NCBI RefSeq assembly: GCF_022352055.1
Contig: NZ_JAKRWM010000022.1
Coordinates: 62,001-126,000, forward strand
Direction of reading: 5' to 3'
Source of the DNA: Cohnella mopanensis
GTDB lineage: Bacteria; Bacillota; Bacilli; Paenibacillales; Paenibacillaceae
DNA length: 64,000 nt
The notes under the pieces were generated by a model that saw only the letters and a list, made by a program, of their open reading frames with translations, was not told the DNA's origin and did not search any database. Made by a program: the position numbers and the translations under genes. Each line of letters opens with the position of its first letter. Positions within the stretch are counted from its first letter, which is position 1. Of the stretch, positions 1-8,268 are shown one piece after another.

Positions 1-717
1 ATAAGGTTGCGCCATGCTTTTGTTATAACCAAACCAACTGGCATGTCCCTCCGATAAAAAGCCGTCAGGGGCTTTGCTAACATCCGCGTACGTCCGCTTC
101 ATCTCGAGCGGATCGAACAAGTAGGTCTGGACGAACTGTTCGTACGTCATTCCGCTCGCGGCTTCTATGATCTGGCCCAGCAGCATGTAGTTAAAGTTCG
201 AGTAATAGGATCTATTCAACTTCTCTTCGTTCCAAGGTACGTTGACTTTGCCCTTCTTGATATCCTCGAACGGGCTAAGGATTACAACCAATTCCATGTC
301 ACGATCGTATCCGCTGGTGAAATTAAGCAGATGGCGGACCGTGACTTGGCTCTTGGGCTGTTCCGGCAACCAAGGCAAATATTTGCCGATCGGATCGTCT
401 ATATCCAGCTTCCCTTGCTCGCTAAGAATATAGATCGCCGAGGAGGTGATCAACTTGCTGAGCGAGCCTATAATAAATCCGGTTTGCGGAGTTACGACCG
501 TTCCTTCGCTATCCGCGTATCCGAAACCTTTCGCATATTCCAGACGGCCGTTGTCTATCATCGCGACTCCGATTCCCGGTAAATTGTACTTCTTCATCTC
601 CGATTGGATGAATGAATCAATTGTTCCCTGTGCCAGCGAAAGAGCATAAGCCGCAGATTGATTCATTAGAATTCCGCTAAGAATCAAAAAGAAGATCAAC
701 AAGTTTCTTTTTCTCAA
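1..717 (-). CDS. Secreted serine hydrolase, beta-lactamase/PBP4* family (C-terminus off the left edge)
   Basis: The first 239 residues of a penicillin-binding-protein-like serine hydrolase are present. A TTG start at 717 is chosen because a GGAGA ribosome site lies at 728-732 and because it opens a signal peptide (RKR, then a hydrophobic stretch, ending at an AYA site near residue 25). The class C-type nucleophile motif SLSK is at residues 85-88 and the second motif YSN at 172-174. The third (KTG/HxG) motif would lie beyond the window edge. Members of this family act outside the membrane on peptidoglycan peptides, D-amino-acid esters or beta-lactams; the substrate cannot be told from sequence. 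The gene stands alone, downstream of the ligase gene on the same strand. Confidence 0.85.
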   Translation of the reverse strand, partial: MRKRNLLIFFLILSGILMNQSAAYALSLAQGTIDSFIQSEMKKYNLPGIGVAMIDNGRLEYAKGFGYADSEGTVVTPQTGFIIGSLSKLITSSAIYILSEQGKLDIDDPIGKYLPWLPEQPKSQVTVRHLLNFTSGYDRDMELVVILSPFEDIKKGKVNVPWNEEKLNRSYYSNFNYMLLGQIIEAASGMTYEQFVQTYLFDPLEMKRTYADVSKAPDGFLSEGHASWFGYNKSMAQPY

Positions 718-770
718 TCGATATCATTCTCCATTCACAATCGACTCTTCAACCCAACCTTTCTATACAA

Positions 771-799
771 TTATTAGGAACTCCTTCTTTATATGTAAA
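771..799 (-). promoter_or_regulatory. Possible promoter of the serine hydrolase gene
   Basis: On the minus strand TTTACA (799-794) and TAATAA (776-771) are 17 bp apart, about 55 bp upstream of the TTG start. The match to the sigma-A consensus is moderate, so this is a prediction only. Confidence 0.3.
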
Positions 800-816
800 A
801 AGAAATGGATCTCAGC

Positions 817-1812
817 TCATGTTTGCTTAATCGTGCAATCGGAGACGGGAACATTCGTCACGATCGCTTGAATCGTCGGATGCCTCATCGTATTGTTCGC
901 GGTCCACTCCATGAATTGCACCTTGACGACAAGGGAAGGGGCCATCCATTGCGCCTCTTTGCTCCTCTCCGGCCGATTCCGAAACGGCATATCGGCAACC
1001 GCGGTTTTTAACGCCAGCGACGTCAACTCGACTCGTTCCTTATCCTTTAATTTGCCTGCACCGGCATGGCCAATATAAATCAAAGAGCCTTCCTCGTCAT
1101 ATAAACCTAATAGAACCGAACGAACGATTTTATCCTTAATGATCACGCCGGCTATGACCGCATAGAGGTCGTAGAAGATCTTGATCTTTTGCCATCTTCC
1201 ATCCTTGCCGTTAATCGCATAGGTACTCTCTATTTGTTTGCATACGACTCCCTCCATATCATGAGTTCTCATGACTTCAAGAAGGGCAGCGGCATCCTCA
1301 TGATTCGTAACCAACTGCACTTGCTTCTGAGATTTGATAAGCTCAGCCAGCAGTTGCTGCCTACGCCGCAAAGGCAGATCTGTTACCCAACTGCCGTTCG
1401 CGAACAACACGTCGAAGACCATATAGGTAACCGGAGTTTCCGATACCCCCCTCCTGATACTTGCTTCATGGCGCAAGCTGTCCCTCTTCATCACTTCCTG
1501 GAAGGAGGGTTTGCTCGCATCGAAGGCGATGAGTTCTCCATCCAATATAAAAGTCGACGCGGTGCAATAGGCGGAAGGATCGGCAAATTCGGGATACTGC
1601 ATCGTCCGGTCATTCCCCTTGCGGTTGATCAATCTAACGGAATGTCCATCATAATAAAACAACATCCTAACTCCATCCCATTTCATCTGGGCAATCCAGT
1701 TGAGTCCCGAAGGAATCGTTGTCGCCGAAATAGGTTCAAATGGAACAAGCGGGTTCAACTCCAAACCGTCCATCCACTCCTTCCATAGCCGATTACCGTT
1801 ATCTATGCCCAT
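817..1812 (-). CDS. ligD: ATP-dependent DNA ligase, LigD-type ligase domain protein
   Basis: A 331-residue ATP-dependent ligase. The adenylation motif KWDGVR is at residues 44-49, with K44 the expected AMP-accepting lysine. Further nucleotidyltransferase motifs follow (DGEL near 90, EGVV near 190, then WQKIK), and a short OB-fold region ends the protein. In bacterial non-homologous end joining, LigD seals breaks held by Ku. Here the ligase is a separate gene; the matching polymerase domain is encoded about 1.3 kb away on the other strand (3144-4031), and no ku gene is in the window. The start is uncertain. A strong AAGGAGG at 1834-1840 is followed by an out-of-frame ATG at 1822 that opens only seven codons, and ATG 1773 with AAGGAG just upstream is an alternative start. 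Confidence 0.88.
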   Translation of the reverse strand: MGIDNGNRLWKEWMDGLELNPLVPFEPISATTIPSGLNWIAQMKWDGVRMLFYYDGHSVRLINRKGNDRTMQYPEFADPSAYCTASTFILDGELIAFDASKPSFQEVMKRDSLRHEASIRRGVSETPVTYMVFDVLFANGSWVTDLPLRRRQQLLAELIKSQKQVQLVTNHEDAAALLEVMRTHDMEGVVCKQIESTYAINGKDGRWQKIKIFYDLYAVIAGVIIKDKIVRSVLLGLYDEEGSLIYIGHAGAGKLKDKERVELTSLALKTAVADMPFRNRPERSKEAQWMAPSLVVKVQFMEWTANNTMRHPTIQAIVTNVPVSDCTIKQT

Positions 1813-1881
1813 ACGATTCCATAATAAAACCGTCCTCCTTATTGCCTAGTGGCAATCGAAGAACGGTTGATATGGGGAAAG

Positions 1882-2220
1882 CTATTCCGAATGAACTTCT
1901 TTGTCCGGCAGTTGAATCCACTCGCTGGACCAGTTGGAGATGCTATCGAACAATGGAGCTAGGGCATTGCCCTTGTCCGTTAATTTATACTCAATTCGCA
2001 CCGGCGTTTCCGGATAGACATCCCGCTGGATAATGCCTTCGGCCTCAAGCTCCTTAAGCCTTTCCGACAATACTTTGCCGCTTAAGTTAGGTAGCGAACT
2101 CTCGATTCTGGCAAAACGCTGAGGGCCGGAGAGCAATTGAAAGACGATCAACGCCGTCCATCGCTTGCTAAGCAGTTCCATCGCTTTCTCGAATCGAGGG
2201 CATAGCTGCGGTTGATCCAT
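1882..2220 (-). CDS. HxlR-family winged-helix transcriptional regulator
   Basis: A 112-residue protein with the HxlR layout: an N-terminal CPR segment (Cys7), a winged helix around residues 15-75 (LLSKRWTALIVFQLL, then FARIE and LSERLKELE) and a C-terminal dimerisation helix. ATG 2220 is chosen because GAGGTG lies 7 nt upstream; the in-frame GTG at 2229 overlaps that site. HxlR proteins are dimeric regulators, several of which sense electrophiles or oxidants through the N-terminal cysteine. The gene is divergent from the dioxygenase gene at 2357, and the shared 136-bp gap carries two inverted repeats. Control of that gene is likely but inferred. Confidence 0.9.
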   Translation of the reverse strand: MDQPQLCPRFEKAMELLSKRWTALIVFQLLSGPQRFARIESSLPNLSGKVLSERLKELEAEGIIQRDVYPETPVRIEYKLTDKGNALAPLFDSISNWSSEWIQLPDKEVHSE

Positions 2221-2275
2221 GATCATCACCTCATTTTGCTTCTCTTCCTTCTCATTATACGCTAAAAGCAGACAC

Positions 2276-2304
2276 TTGACGAAATTTAATTTCGATAATA
2301 CACT
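2276..2304 (+). promoter_or_regulatory. Predicted promoter of the dioxygenase gene with an operator between -35 and -10
   Basis: TTGACG (2276-2281) and TACACT (2299-2304) are 17 bp apart. A perfect 7-1-7 palindrome, CGAAATTTAATTTCG, occupies 2280-2294, within the spacer. A second inverted repeat, TTAC-N5-GTAA, sits at 2308-2320, where transcription would begin. Both are good candidate operators for the divergent HxlR protein, by analogy with HxlR-family sites that overlap promoters. Confidence 0.55.
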
Positions 2305-2356
2305 AAGTTACATAAAGTAAGTATATATGATTAAGTAACAATTGGAGGATAAGACG

Positions 2357-3124
2357 ATGTTGCCATCCTTATTTATTAATCACGGCTCACCGATGATGAT
2401 CACCCAACAATCCGACTACACCCGTTTTTTAGCGGAACTAGGCACCAAGTATACTCCGAAAGCCATCGTTATCTATAGCGCGCACTGGGAGGAAAAGGTG
2501 ACTACGGTATCTTTCGCCGATGGTCCGCTGGAGACGATATACGACTTCTACGGATTCCCCGACGAGCTTTACCAAATCAAATACCCAGCGCCCGGATCGC
2601 CGGAGCTTGCCGAGCAATTGGAGAAGAAGTTACGCGCACATGGAATTCCGTCCAACAGAGATAATAGAAGAGGTCTGGATCACGGTGCGTGGGTATTCTT
2701 GCGCCATATGTACCCCGAAGCCAATATCCCCGTCGTCACCGTGTCGGTAAACCCGTTCCTCCCCGCCGCTCAACAGTTCCATATCGGCGAGGCTTTACGC
2801 GGATTAGGAGAGGACAACGTTCTTGTCATCGGCAGCGGCACGACCGTACACAACTTCAATTACATTAAGTTCGGCCAACAACATCCCGAGTCTTGGGCGG
2901 TCGAGTTCGACGATTGGCTGATCGACAATATTGAACGTAAGGATCTGCAAGCTCTCGTTAACTATGAGCAATTGGCTCCTTACGCATCCCGTGCGGTTCC
3001 GAGAGCGGAACATTTCGTTCCTCTATATTTGGCCATGGGAAGCTCGAGAGGGTTGGATAAAGCGGAAGTTCTATATCGGGGATATGAGTTCGGAACGTTC
3101 AGCAATACTTGCTTCTCATTCTAA
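2357..3124 (+). CDS. LigB-type extradiol ring-cleavage dioxygenase (DODA/YgiD family)
   Basis: A 255-residue class III extradiol dioxygenase. Conserved histidines typical of the 4,5-DOPA dioxygenase/YgiD family are visible: H9 (INHGSP), H43 (SAHWE), H109 (LDHGAW) and H165 (TTVHNF). The family binds Fe or Zn and opens catechol-type rings; the physiological substrate in Firmicutes is not known. ATG 2357 is chosen because GGAGGA lies 8 nt upstream; the in-frame TTG at 2342 would put that site inside the gene. The polymerase gene follows 19 bp later on the same strand and is probably co-transcribed. The divergent HxlR gene suggests induction by an aromatic or quinone-like compound. Confidence 0.88.
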   Translation: MLPSLFINHGSPMMITQQSDYTRFLAELGTKYTPKAIVIYSAHWEEKVTTVSFADGPLETIYDFYGFPDELYQIKYPAPGSPELAEQLEKKLRAHGIPSNRDNRRGLDHGAWVFLRHMYPEANIPVVTVSVNPFLPAAQQFHIGEALRGLGEDNVLVIGSGTTVHNFNYIKFGQQHPESWAVEFDDWLIDNIERKDLQALVNYEQLAPYASRAVPRAEHFVPLYLAMGSSRGLDKAEVLYRGYEFGTFSNTCFSF

Positions 3125-3143
3125 TTCACAAGGGGCGTACGGA

Positions 3144-4031
3144 ATGGTCCCACCCCGCACGGTCGTAAAGCTCGGAGATTTCGAATTGCCGATTACTCAC
3201 CCGGACAAGCTGATCTGGCCGGAGACCGGAATTACTAAACTGCGATATGTGCAACTATTGGCCGAGCTTGCTCCTTATATGCTCCCTTACTCCACCGGGC
3301 GTTTCTTGACGACGATTCGTTATCCCGAGGGCATTCACGGCGTTTCCTTCTATCAGAAAAATTGTCCCGAACCGACGCCGGAATTCGTACGTACCGCCAA
3401 GGACGGCAGCATCCGCTATGTCGTCCTGGATTCCATACCGACGCTATTGTGGCTGGGAAGCTTATACAGCCTGGAATTCCATGTCTCGTCCGACGAAATC
3501 GCTAACCCGCTCCCGAATACATGGATGCTGGATATGGATCCTTCGCTGGAGGAAGAACCTCGGCTGATGGAAGCGACCGCTCTCGTCGGCGAGTTGCTCC
3601 AATCGCTCGGCTTAAGCGCGGTACCTAAAACTTCGGGAGCGACGGGCGTACAGATCGTCATGCCTATCGAACGCGGGCCTAGCTTCGATGATCTACGGCA
3701 ATTCGGCAAGTTCATCTCGGAATATTTGGTTGCATCGAATCCCCGTCTATTCACCGTAGAGCGGATGAAGAAGGATCGAGACGACCGCATTTACTTGGAT
3801 TATCTTCAGCATTACGCCGGCAAAACGCTGCCGGCGCCTTACTCTCCTCGCGCCCGTCCTCACGCCACCTTATCTACCCCCTTATCTTGGGAGGAAGTAC
3901 GGCGAGACGTCAAACCGACCGATTTCCATCTATTGAATATTGGAGAACGTCTACGCGAACGCGGAGATCTGTTAGCCTCCGCCTCCCGTCAAAACCTTGC
4001 TCCGATTATCGCCCATTTGGGCAAGAAGTAA
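3144..4031 (+). CDS. ligD: LigD-type polymerase/primase domain protein (NHEJ PolDom)
   Basis: A 295-residue free-standing archaeo-eukaryotic primase-type polymerase of the LigD family. The usual signatures appear in order: PDKLIWPETGIT (20-31), the metal-binding DMD at 130-132 (DLD in most relatives), KTSGATGVQI (162-171) and DYLQH followed by the APYSPRARP block. Residue 170 is Gln where many LigD proteins have His. It would fill gaps at broken ends with NTPs before ligation. ATG 3144 follows AAGGGG by 8 nt. The gene is convergent with cls, whose stop codon lies 3 bp beyond. The ligase partner is the separate gene at 817-1812, so the usual single LigD chain is split here. Confidence 0.85.
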   Translation: MVPPRTVVKLGDFELPITHPDKLIWPETGITKLRYVQLLAELAPYMLPYSTGRFLTTIRYPEGIHGVSFYQKNCPEPTPEFVRTAKDGSIRYVVLDSIPTLLWLGSLYSLEFHVSSDEIANPLPNTWMLDMDPSLEEEPRLMEATALVGELLQSLGLSAVPKTSGATGVQIVMPIERGPSFDDLRQFGKFISEYLVASNPRLFTVERMKKDRDDRIYLDYLQHYAGKTLPAPYSPRARPHATLSTPLSWEEVRRDVKPTDFHLLNIGERLRERGDLLASASRQNLAPIIAHLGKK

Positions 4032-4034
4032 TCG

Positions 4035-5468
4035 TCACAGCAAAGGAGATAGGATGCGCGCTAACGCTTCCCTTACCTTCTGGCTGCGCGGGCGCTTCAG
4101 AAATTTCTGCAAATTAATTTCCTCGCTGTCCTTCATATCCTGCATGAAGTCCTCTTCCACGTGGGAAATCGCTGCCGGGTCGAAGAGATGGGCGTTGATC
4201 TCGAAGTTGCTATAGAAGCTCCGCAGATCCATGTTAGCCGAGCCTACGACGGCTACGACCTTGTCCATCACAAGCGTCTTGGCATGCACGAAACCTTTTT
4301 TATACTGCCATACCCGAACTCCGGAGCGCATCATTTCCTCTACGTAGGATAATGACGCGAAATGTACGAGCCACGTATCGGGGACAAAGGGAATGAGGAT
4401 TCTCACATCTACCCCGCTTATCGCCGCGTCGTGGAGAGCCATCGCTATGCTAGCGCTCGGGATAAAATAGGGCGTCGTTATCCAGACGCGTTCCTTAGCT
4501 GAAGTGACCATCGCAAAGACGGAATCGTGGACCGCGTCGCCTTTCCGATTCGGTCCGGCGGGAACGATCTGCACAGGCTCGTCGTACTTGCAGTTATGGT
4601 CGGGGAAGAACGCCGGATCATCCGGCTTGTCGCTTGTCGCCATTGCCCAATCTTTCAGAAACACTTCTTGCAGCCAATAGACGGAATCCCCCTCCAGCTT
4701 AAGATGGGAATCCCTCCAATAGCCGAGGCGCGGATGCTTTCCTATGTACTCGTCTCCTAAGTTGATGCCTCCGACAAACCCAACCAGCCCGTCCACCACG
4801 ATAATTTTCCGGTGATTCCGATAGTTCATCCTCTTTTTCAGAAATGAAGGCCTTAAAGGAAAGAAGCAGGCGCATTCGACGCCTCCTTCCTGCAAGATCC
4901 GAATATAAGAATCTTTCAGCTTAATGCTGCCGATTCCGTCGTAGAGCAATCTCACCTTCACACCTTGTTGCGCTTTAAGAATAAGGGCCTGCTGGAACTC
5001 CCTGCCTACCCCATCGTCCCTGACGATATAGGAAGACAGATGAATATGGGATTGTGCGCCGCGGATCGCCTTCAACATCGCCTCGTAGGTGTCCATGCCG
5101 TTATTGTAGATCTCGCTTCGGTTACGCGCCGATATCGGCAGTTCCCCTCTCTTAAGCAACGCCCGGAACAACCTCGTCCTGGAAGAAAATTCGGTTGCCG
5201 GAAGCTGATCGGGGCTTAATAGGTTATTGCTCATCTTGAGCAGCTTCGCCCTTCTGCGCTGATCCAAACTCCCCCTGCGGCGCGCTTTACGGCTTCTACG
5301 AAACTCCGTTGCTAGAAAGTAGTACAAAATAAACCCGACCACCGGGAATAGGAACAAGATGAACAGCCACGCCGTCGCATGCGCCGGCCTGCGATATTCA
5401 AGCACCAATATCGTAGCCGCTTGGAATATAAATGATAACAAAAGGATGCATAGTACAAGCCCGATCAT
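4035..5468 (-). CDS. cls: Cardiolipin synthase
   Basis: A 477-residue phospholipase D-type cardiolipin synthase. Two membrane segments lie at about residues 1-22 and 33-52, followed by two HKD motifs, H219-K221-D226 and H395-K397-D402, each followed by the conserved GG/GSxN stretch. It condenses two phosphatidylglycerol molecules, or phosphatidylglycerol with another phospholipid, into cardiolipin at the membrane. The length is normal for bacterial Cls. ATG 5468 has GAGGG 7 nt upstream. It appears monocistronic from a local extended -10 promoter and is not obviously tied to the polysaccharide operon that ends nearby. Confidence 0.95.
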   Translation of the reverse strand: MIGLVLCILLLSFIFQAATILVLEYRRPAHATAWLFILFLFPVVGFILYYFLATEFRRSRKARRRGSLDQRRRAKLLKMSNNLLSPDQLPATEFSSRTRLFRALLKRGELPISARNRSEIYNNGMDTYEAMLKAIRGAQSHIHLSSYIVRDDGVGREFQQALILKAQQGVKVRLLYDGIGSIKLKDSYIRILQEGGVECACFFPLRPSFLKKRMNYRNHRKIIVVDGLVGFVGGINLGDEYIGKHPRLGYWRDSHLKLEGDSVYWLQEVFLKDWAMATSDKPDDPAFFPDHNCKYDEPVQIVPAGPNRKGDAVHDSVFAMVTSAKERVWITTPYFIPSASIAMALHDAAISGVDVRILIPFVPDTWLVHFASLSYVEEMMRSGVRVWQYKKGFVHAKTLVMDKVVAVVGSANMDLRSFYSNFEINAHLFDPAAISHVEEDFMQDMKDSEEINLQKFLKRPRSQKVREALARILSPLL

Positions 5469-5525
5469 TCGCTTACCCTCGCCGTCTATTTATGGTTTAG
5501 CGGGGATTAACCGCACACAGGGTTC

Positions 5526-5534
5526 ATTATACCA
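5526..5534 (-). promoter_or_regulatory. Extended -10 promoter of cls
   Basis: On the minus strand TGG-TATAAT spans 5534-5526, a perfect -10 box with a TGN extension, about 58 bp upstream of the cls start. No good -35 box is visible at 16-18 bp. Confidence 0.5.
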
Positions 5535-5567
5535 TCATTACCCTTCTTAAGGATTTGGAATCCTAGC

Positions 5568-5607
5568 TATAGCAAACAGACTGCCGAATGTCATTTAGCG
5601 GCAGTCT
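5568..5607 (-). terminator. Probable terminator of the 19.4-5.6 kb polysaccharide operon
   Basis: A 9-bp stem (AGACTGCCG / CGGCAGTCT at 5599-5607 and 5578-5586) with a 12-nt loop is followed on the minus strand by GTTTGC. It lies 28 bp past the ugd stop codon. The U tract is short, so termination may be partial. Confidence 0.55.
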
Positions 5608-5634
5608 CAGACTCTGTCATGAATAACCGATGGC

Positions 5635-6975
5635 TTATGTAGGGGAGGTCAAATCTCTGTAAGCTTCCTTGAACCGGTTAAGATGAGGTCTGCCAACGGA
5701 ATAGTATCGGAAGTCCGACTGAACCAACAGTTCCTGCCGGAACACGTTCCTCCCATCGATCAGAACAAGTGTATTCATTAACGCGCCGACTTGACGAAGA
5801 TCTGCTTCAGCGAATTCCGGCCACTCCGTCAACAGACACAATGCATCTGCTCCTTCGACCGCAGTCCAAGCGTCCTTGCACCAAACGATGTTCGGATGAT
5901 CGAACATTTGCCGGAAATTTACCGTAGCGACGGGGTCGTACGCACGCACTTCCGCTCCTCTGTGGACTAATTCGGCGACGATATCGAGCGATGGAGCTTC
6001 CCGAACGTCGTCCGTGTTCGGCTTGAACGCAAGTCCCCATATCGCTACGGTCTTCCCTGTCACGCTGCCGTCTAGCTCCTCCAATTTCCGAATCACGTTA
6101 TTTCGTTGATCCCTATTCACCTCTACGACCGACTTCAGAAGCTTGAAATCGTAATCCACGTTACCGGCGATCTGAATGAGCGCTTTGGTATCCTTGGGAA
6201 AACAGGATCCTCCATATCCGATTCCCGCATTCAAGAAAGAGGAGCCTATGCGGCGGTCCTGTCCCATTCCTGCGGCGACCTGGGTTACGTCGGCGCCTAC
6301 TTTCTCGCAGATGTTGGCAATTTCGTTAATGAACGAAATTCGCGTCGCCAAGTAGGCGTTGGAAGCATATTTGATCATCTCCGCGCTGCGGATATCGGTC
6401 ACAAGAATATTGTCGGTAAGCTTCCGGTGCAAGTCCACCGCGATAGCCGCAGCCTTGGGATTGTCCGTACCGATAACGATGCGGTCCGGGTGAAACGTAT
6501 CCTTCACGGCGGAGCCTTCGCGCAGAAATTCGGGAACGGAAACGATATCGAACGGTTGACCGGAATATTCCGCGATCCAAGCTCTCATTCTCTCGTTCGT
6601 ACCGACAGGAACCGTGCTCTTGGTCATGACGAGCGTATAGCCGTTCATGGCTTGCCCGATATTCATGCAAGCGCGTTGAACATAACTAAGATCGGCCTCT
6701 CCGTTCGCCATCGGAGGCGTGCCTACCGCGACGACGACGATATCCGCACATCTTACCGCTGTAGACAACTCCGTCGTAAAGTCGAGTCTGCCTTCCTCCG
6801 CGTTGCCGATTAACAACTCTTGTAAACCCGGCTCGTAGATCGGAACCTCTCTCCGCCGCAACTTCTCGATTTTCAGGTCATCTTGATCGACGCAAGTGAC
6901 CTCGTTGCCCAGTTCAGCGTAACAAACTCCCGACACCAGGCCCACGTAGCCGGTTCCTATTACAGCAAGTTTCAT
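5635..6975 (-). CDS. tuaD: UDP-glucose 6-dehydrogenase (TuaD/Ugd)
   Basis: A 446-residue nucleotide-sugar dehydrogenase. The N-terminal NAD-binding GTGYVG is at residues 7-12, the central KYASNAYLATRISFINE helix contains K202, and the catalytic Cys258 sits in GGSCFPKDT. A second Rossmann-like domain follows. It oxidises UDP-glucose twice to UDP-glucuronate, the acidic sugar of teichuronic acid and many capsules. It is the last gene of the operon that starts at 19.4 kb, 24 bp after a TuaH-like glycosyltransferase. With the TuaB-, Wzz- and Wzy-type genes upstream it supports a uronic-acid-containing polymer. GGGGAG precedes ATG 6975. Confidence 0.95.
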   Translation of the reverse strand: MKLAVIGTGYVGLVSGVCYAELGNEVTCVDQDDLKIEKLRRREVPIYEPGLQELLIGNAEEGRLDFTTELSTAVRCADIVVVAVGTPPMANGEADLSYVQRACMNIGQAMNGYTLVMTKSTVPVGTNERMRAWIAEYSGQPFDIVSVPEFLREGSAVKDTFHPDRIVIGTDNPKAAAIAVDLHRKLTDNILVTDIRSAEMIKYASNAYLATRISFINEIANICEKVGADVTQVAAGMGQDRRIGSSFLNAGIGYGGSCFPKDTKALIQIAGNVDYDFKLLKSVVEVNRDQRNNVIRKLEELDGSVTGKTVAIWGLAFKPNTDDVREAPSLDIVAELVHRGAEVRAYDPVATVNFRQMFDHPNIVWCKDAWTAVEGADALCLLTEWPEFAEADLRQVGALMNTLVLIDGRNVFRQELLVQSDFRYYSVGRPHLNRFKEAYRDLTSPT

Positions 6976-6999
6976 CTCTCGATTCTCCCCTCGCTATGC

Positions 7000-8205
7000 C
7001 TAGTCACTTAAGTGAACCCTCTCTATCAGATTGAGGCCGAAGACCAGCATTTGCTCTGCCTTCGTCTCCCAAGATTGTTTGCTGGCGGCTTCCACGATTT
7101 CCGCTTTCGATATCTCGTTTCGGTTCAATTGCTCCAGCAAATGGTTCACTTGGTCAATGAACTCTTGCTTGTCCTTGTAGAAGTAGAGAAAATGCTCGTC
7201 CCTTCTTAGCAGCTCAGGCGTAGCCGTTACGACCGTAGGGAGACCCGCTGCCGCGTATTCATATAGTTTCATCGGGCTCCTGCCAGCATTAGCGGCATGT
7301 CCCGACAAGGGCAAAAGCGCCAAATCCGATTGATGCAGGAACGCGGGTAAACGGGAATACGGTTTAGCGCCAAGCAAATAAACGTTAGAGCCGAACGACG
7401 GAAGAGCAAACCGCGGCCGCGGCCCGATGATGACGATGCTAAGATCGCGTCGCGCTTCGGCCAAGCTCTTAATCGCTTCCAGATCTAATCTGGAATCGAC
7501 CGCCCCTATATAGATAGCCCGCGGTCGGGGAATTCCGATCAGCTCTTCGGGCTCATCCCCCGGATTCGAGAAATGCGAGAATTCAACGCCGTTCTCCATG
7601 ACCATGCCAGGCAGTTCCGGATTCCATTTTCTAATATTCTGGTATACGGGATCGGAGGTGGCCACAACGCCATGAACTTGACTAACGATGTCCCTCTCGG
7701 CGGCTTCCACCGTTCGATCTCCCTGCATGTCTTTATAAATATCCGTCGGCCTATATAAAATGACCTTTGCCTTCAAATAATGCTGGATACCCGCAAAAAC
7801 AGGCTGATCGATTAAAAGCAGGTCTATCTCCGTAAATCTATGGAAATCGAGAAGCTTGCTCAGTTTCGGAAACGCCGTAAAACGGACAAACCAGTTGTTA
7901 CGCGATTTCCGAAACCAACGTCCCGCGATTTGCCACGGAATCCAAGAGAACGGCACGCAATTAATGACCGGTCCCTCTTGCTTCTTGATATTCAACCACT
8001 GCCTGAATCTACTCAACACGGTCGGTTGCCGGAGCTGAAGCAAATGCAGAGGAGTGATGGAGGTACTTACGTGCATCACGCGATGCCCCAGTTGCGCGAA
8101 TTCACGCGCCAAATGGTGGGAGCCTACGACGAAAGGTCCGCCGATATAAGTATGGCTGGCGAACATAATATTCAATTTCTTCTCGCTGCTCTCACTCCCC
8201 GTCAA
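7000..8205 (-). CDS. TuaH-like glycosyltransferase
   Basis: A 401-residue GT-B glycosyltransferase resembling B. subtilis TuaH in overall layout. The N-terminal half has the HTYIGGPFVVGSHHLA donor-side loop. The C-terminal half carries YIGAVDSRLDL, a short IIGPRP strand and SPMKLYEYAAAGLPTV, the usual nucleotide-sugar-binding region of GT4-like enzymes. It lacks a signal peptide and should act on the lipid-linked precursor at the inner face of the membrane. The start is TTG 8205, with GGAGGG 7 nt upstream; an in-frame TTG at 8220 overlaps that site. Donor and acceptor cannot be told from sequence. Confidence 0.82.
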   Translation of the reverse strand: MTGSESSEKKLNIMFASHTYIGGPFVVGSHHLAREFAQLGHRVMHVSTSITPLHLLQLRQPTVLSRFRQWLNIKKQEGPVINCVPFSWIPWQIAGRWFRKSRNNWFVRFTAFPKLSKLLDFHRFTEIDLLLIDQPVFAGIQHYLKAKVILYRPTDIYKDMQGDRTVEAAERDIVSQVHGVVATSDPVYQNIRKWNPELPGMVMENGVEFSHFSNPGDEPEELIGIPRPRAIYIGAVDSRLDLEAIKSLAEARRDLSIVIIGPRPRFALPSFGSNVYLLGAKPYSRLPAFLHQSDLALLPLSGHAANAGRSPMKLYEYAAAGLPTVVTATPELLRRDEHFLYFYKDKQEFIDQVNHLLEQLNRNEISKAEIVEAASKQSWETKAEQMLVFGLNLIERVHLSD

Positions 8206-8268
8206 ATCGCTTCCCTCCAAGTTGAACCGTAATGGATATACAGCTCATTCGAATCGAATAACCTTCTC

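Noticed and set aside
1189..1788. Open frame opposite the DNA ligase gene
   Set aside because: Antisense shadow; the ligase motifs are on the other strand.
1841..1856. Inverted repeat ATTGCC-N4-GGCAAT between the HxlR and ligase genes
   Set aside because: A 6-bp stem without a T tract; too weak to call a terminator or operator.
6106..6813. Long open frame on the plus strand inside ugd
   Set aside because: It is antisense to a strongly conserved gene, has no ribosome site and no recognisable protein features.
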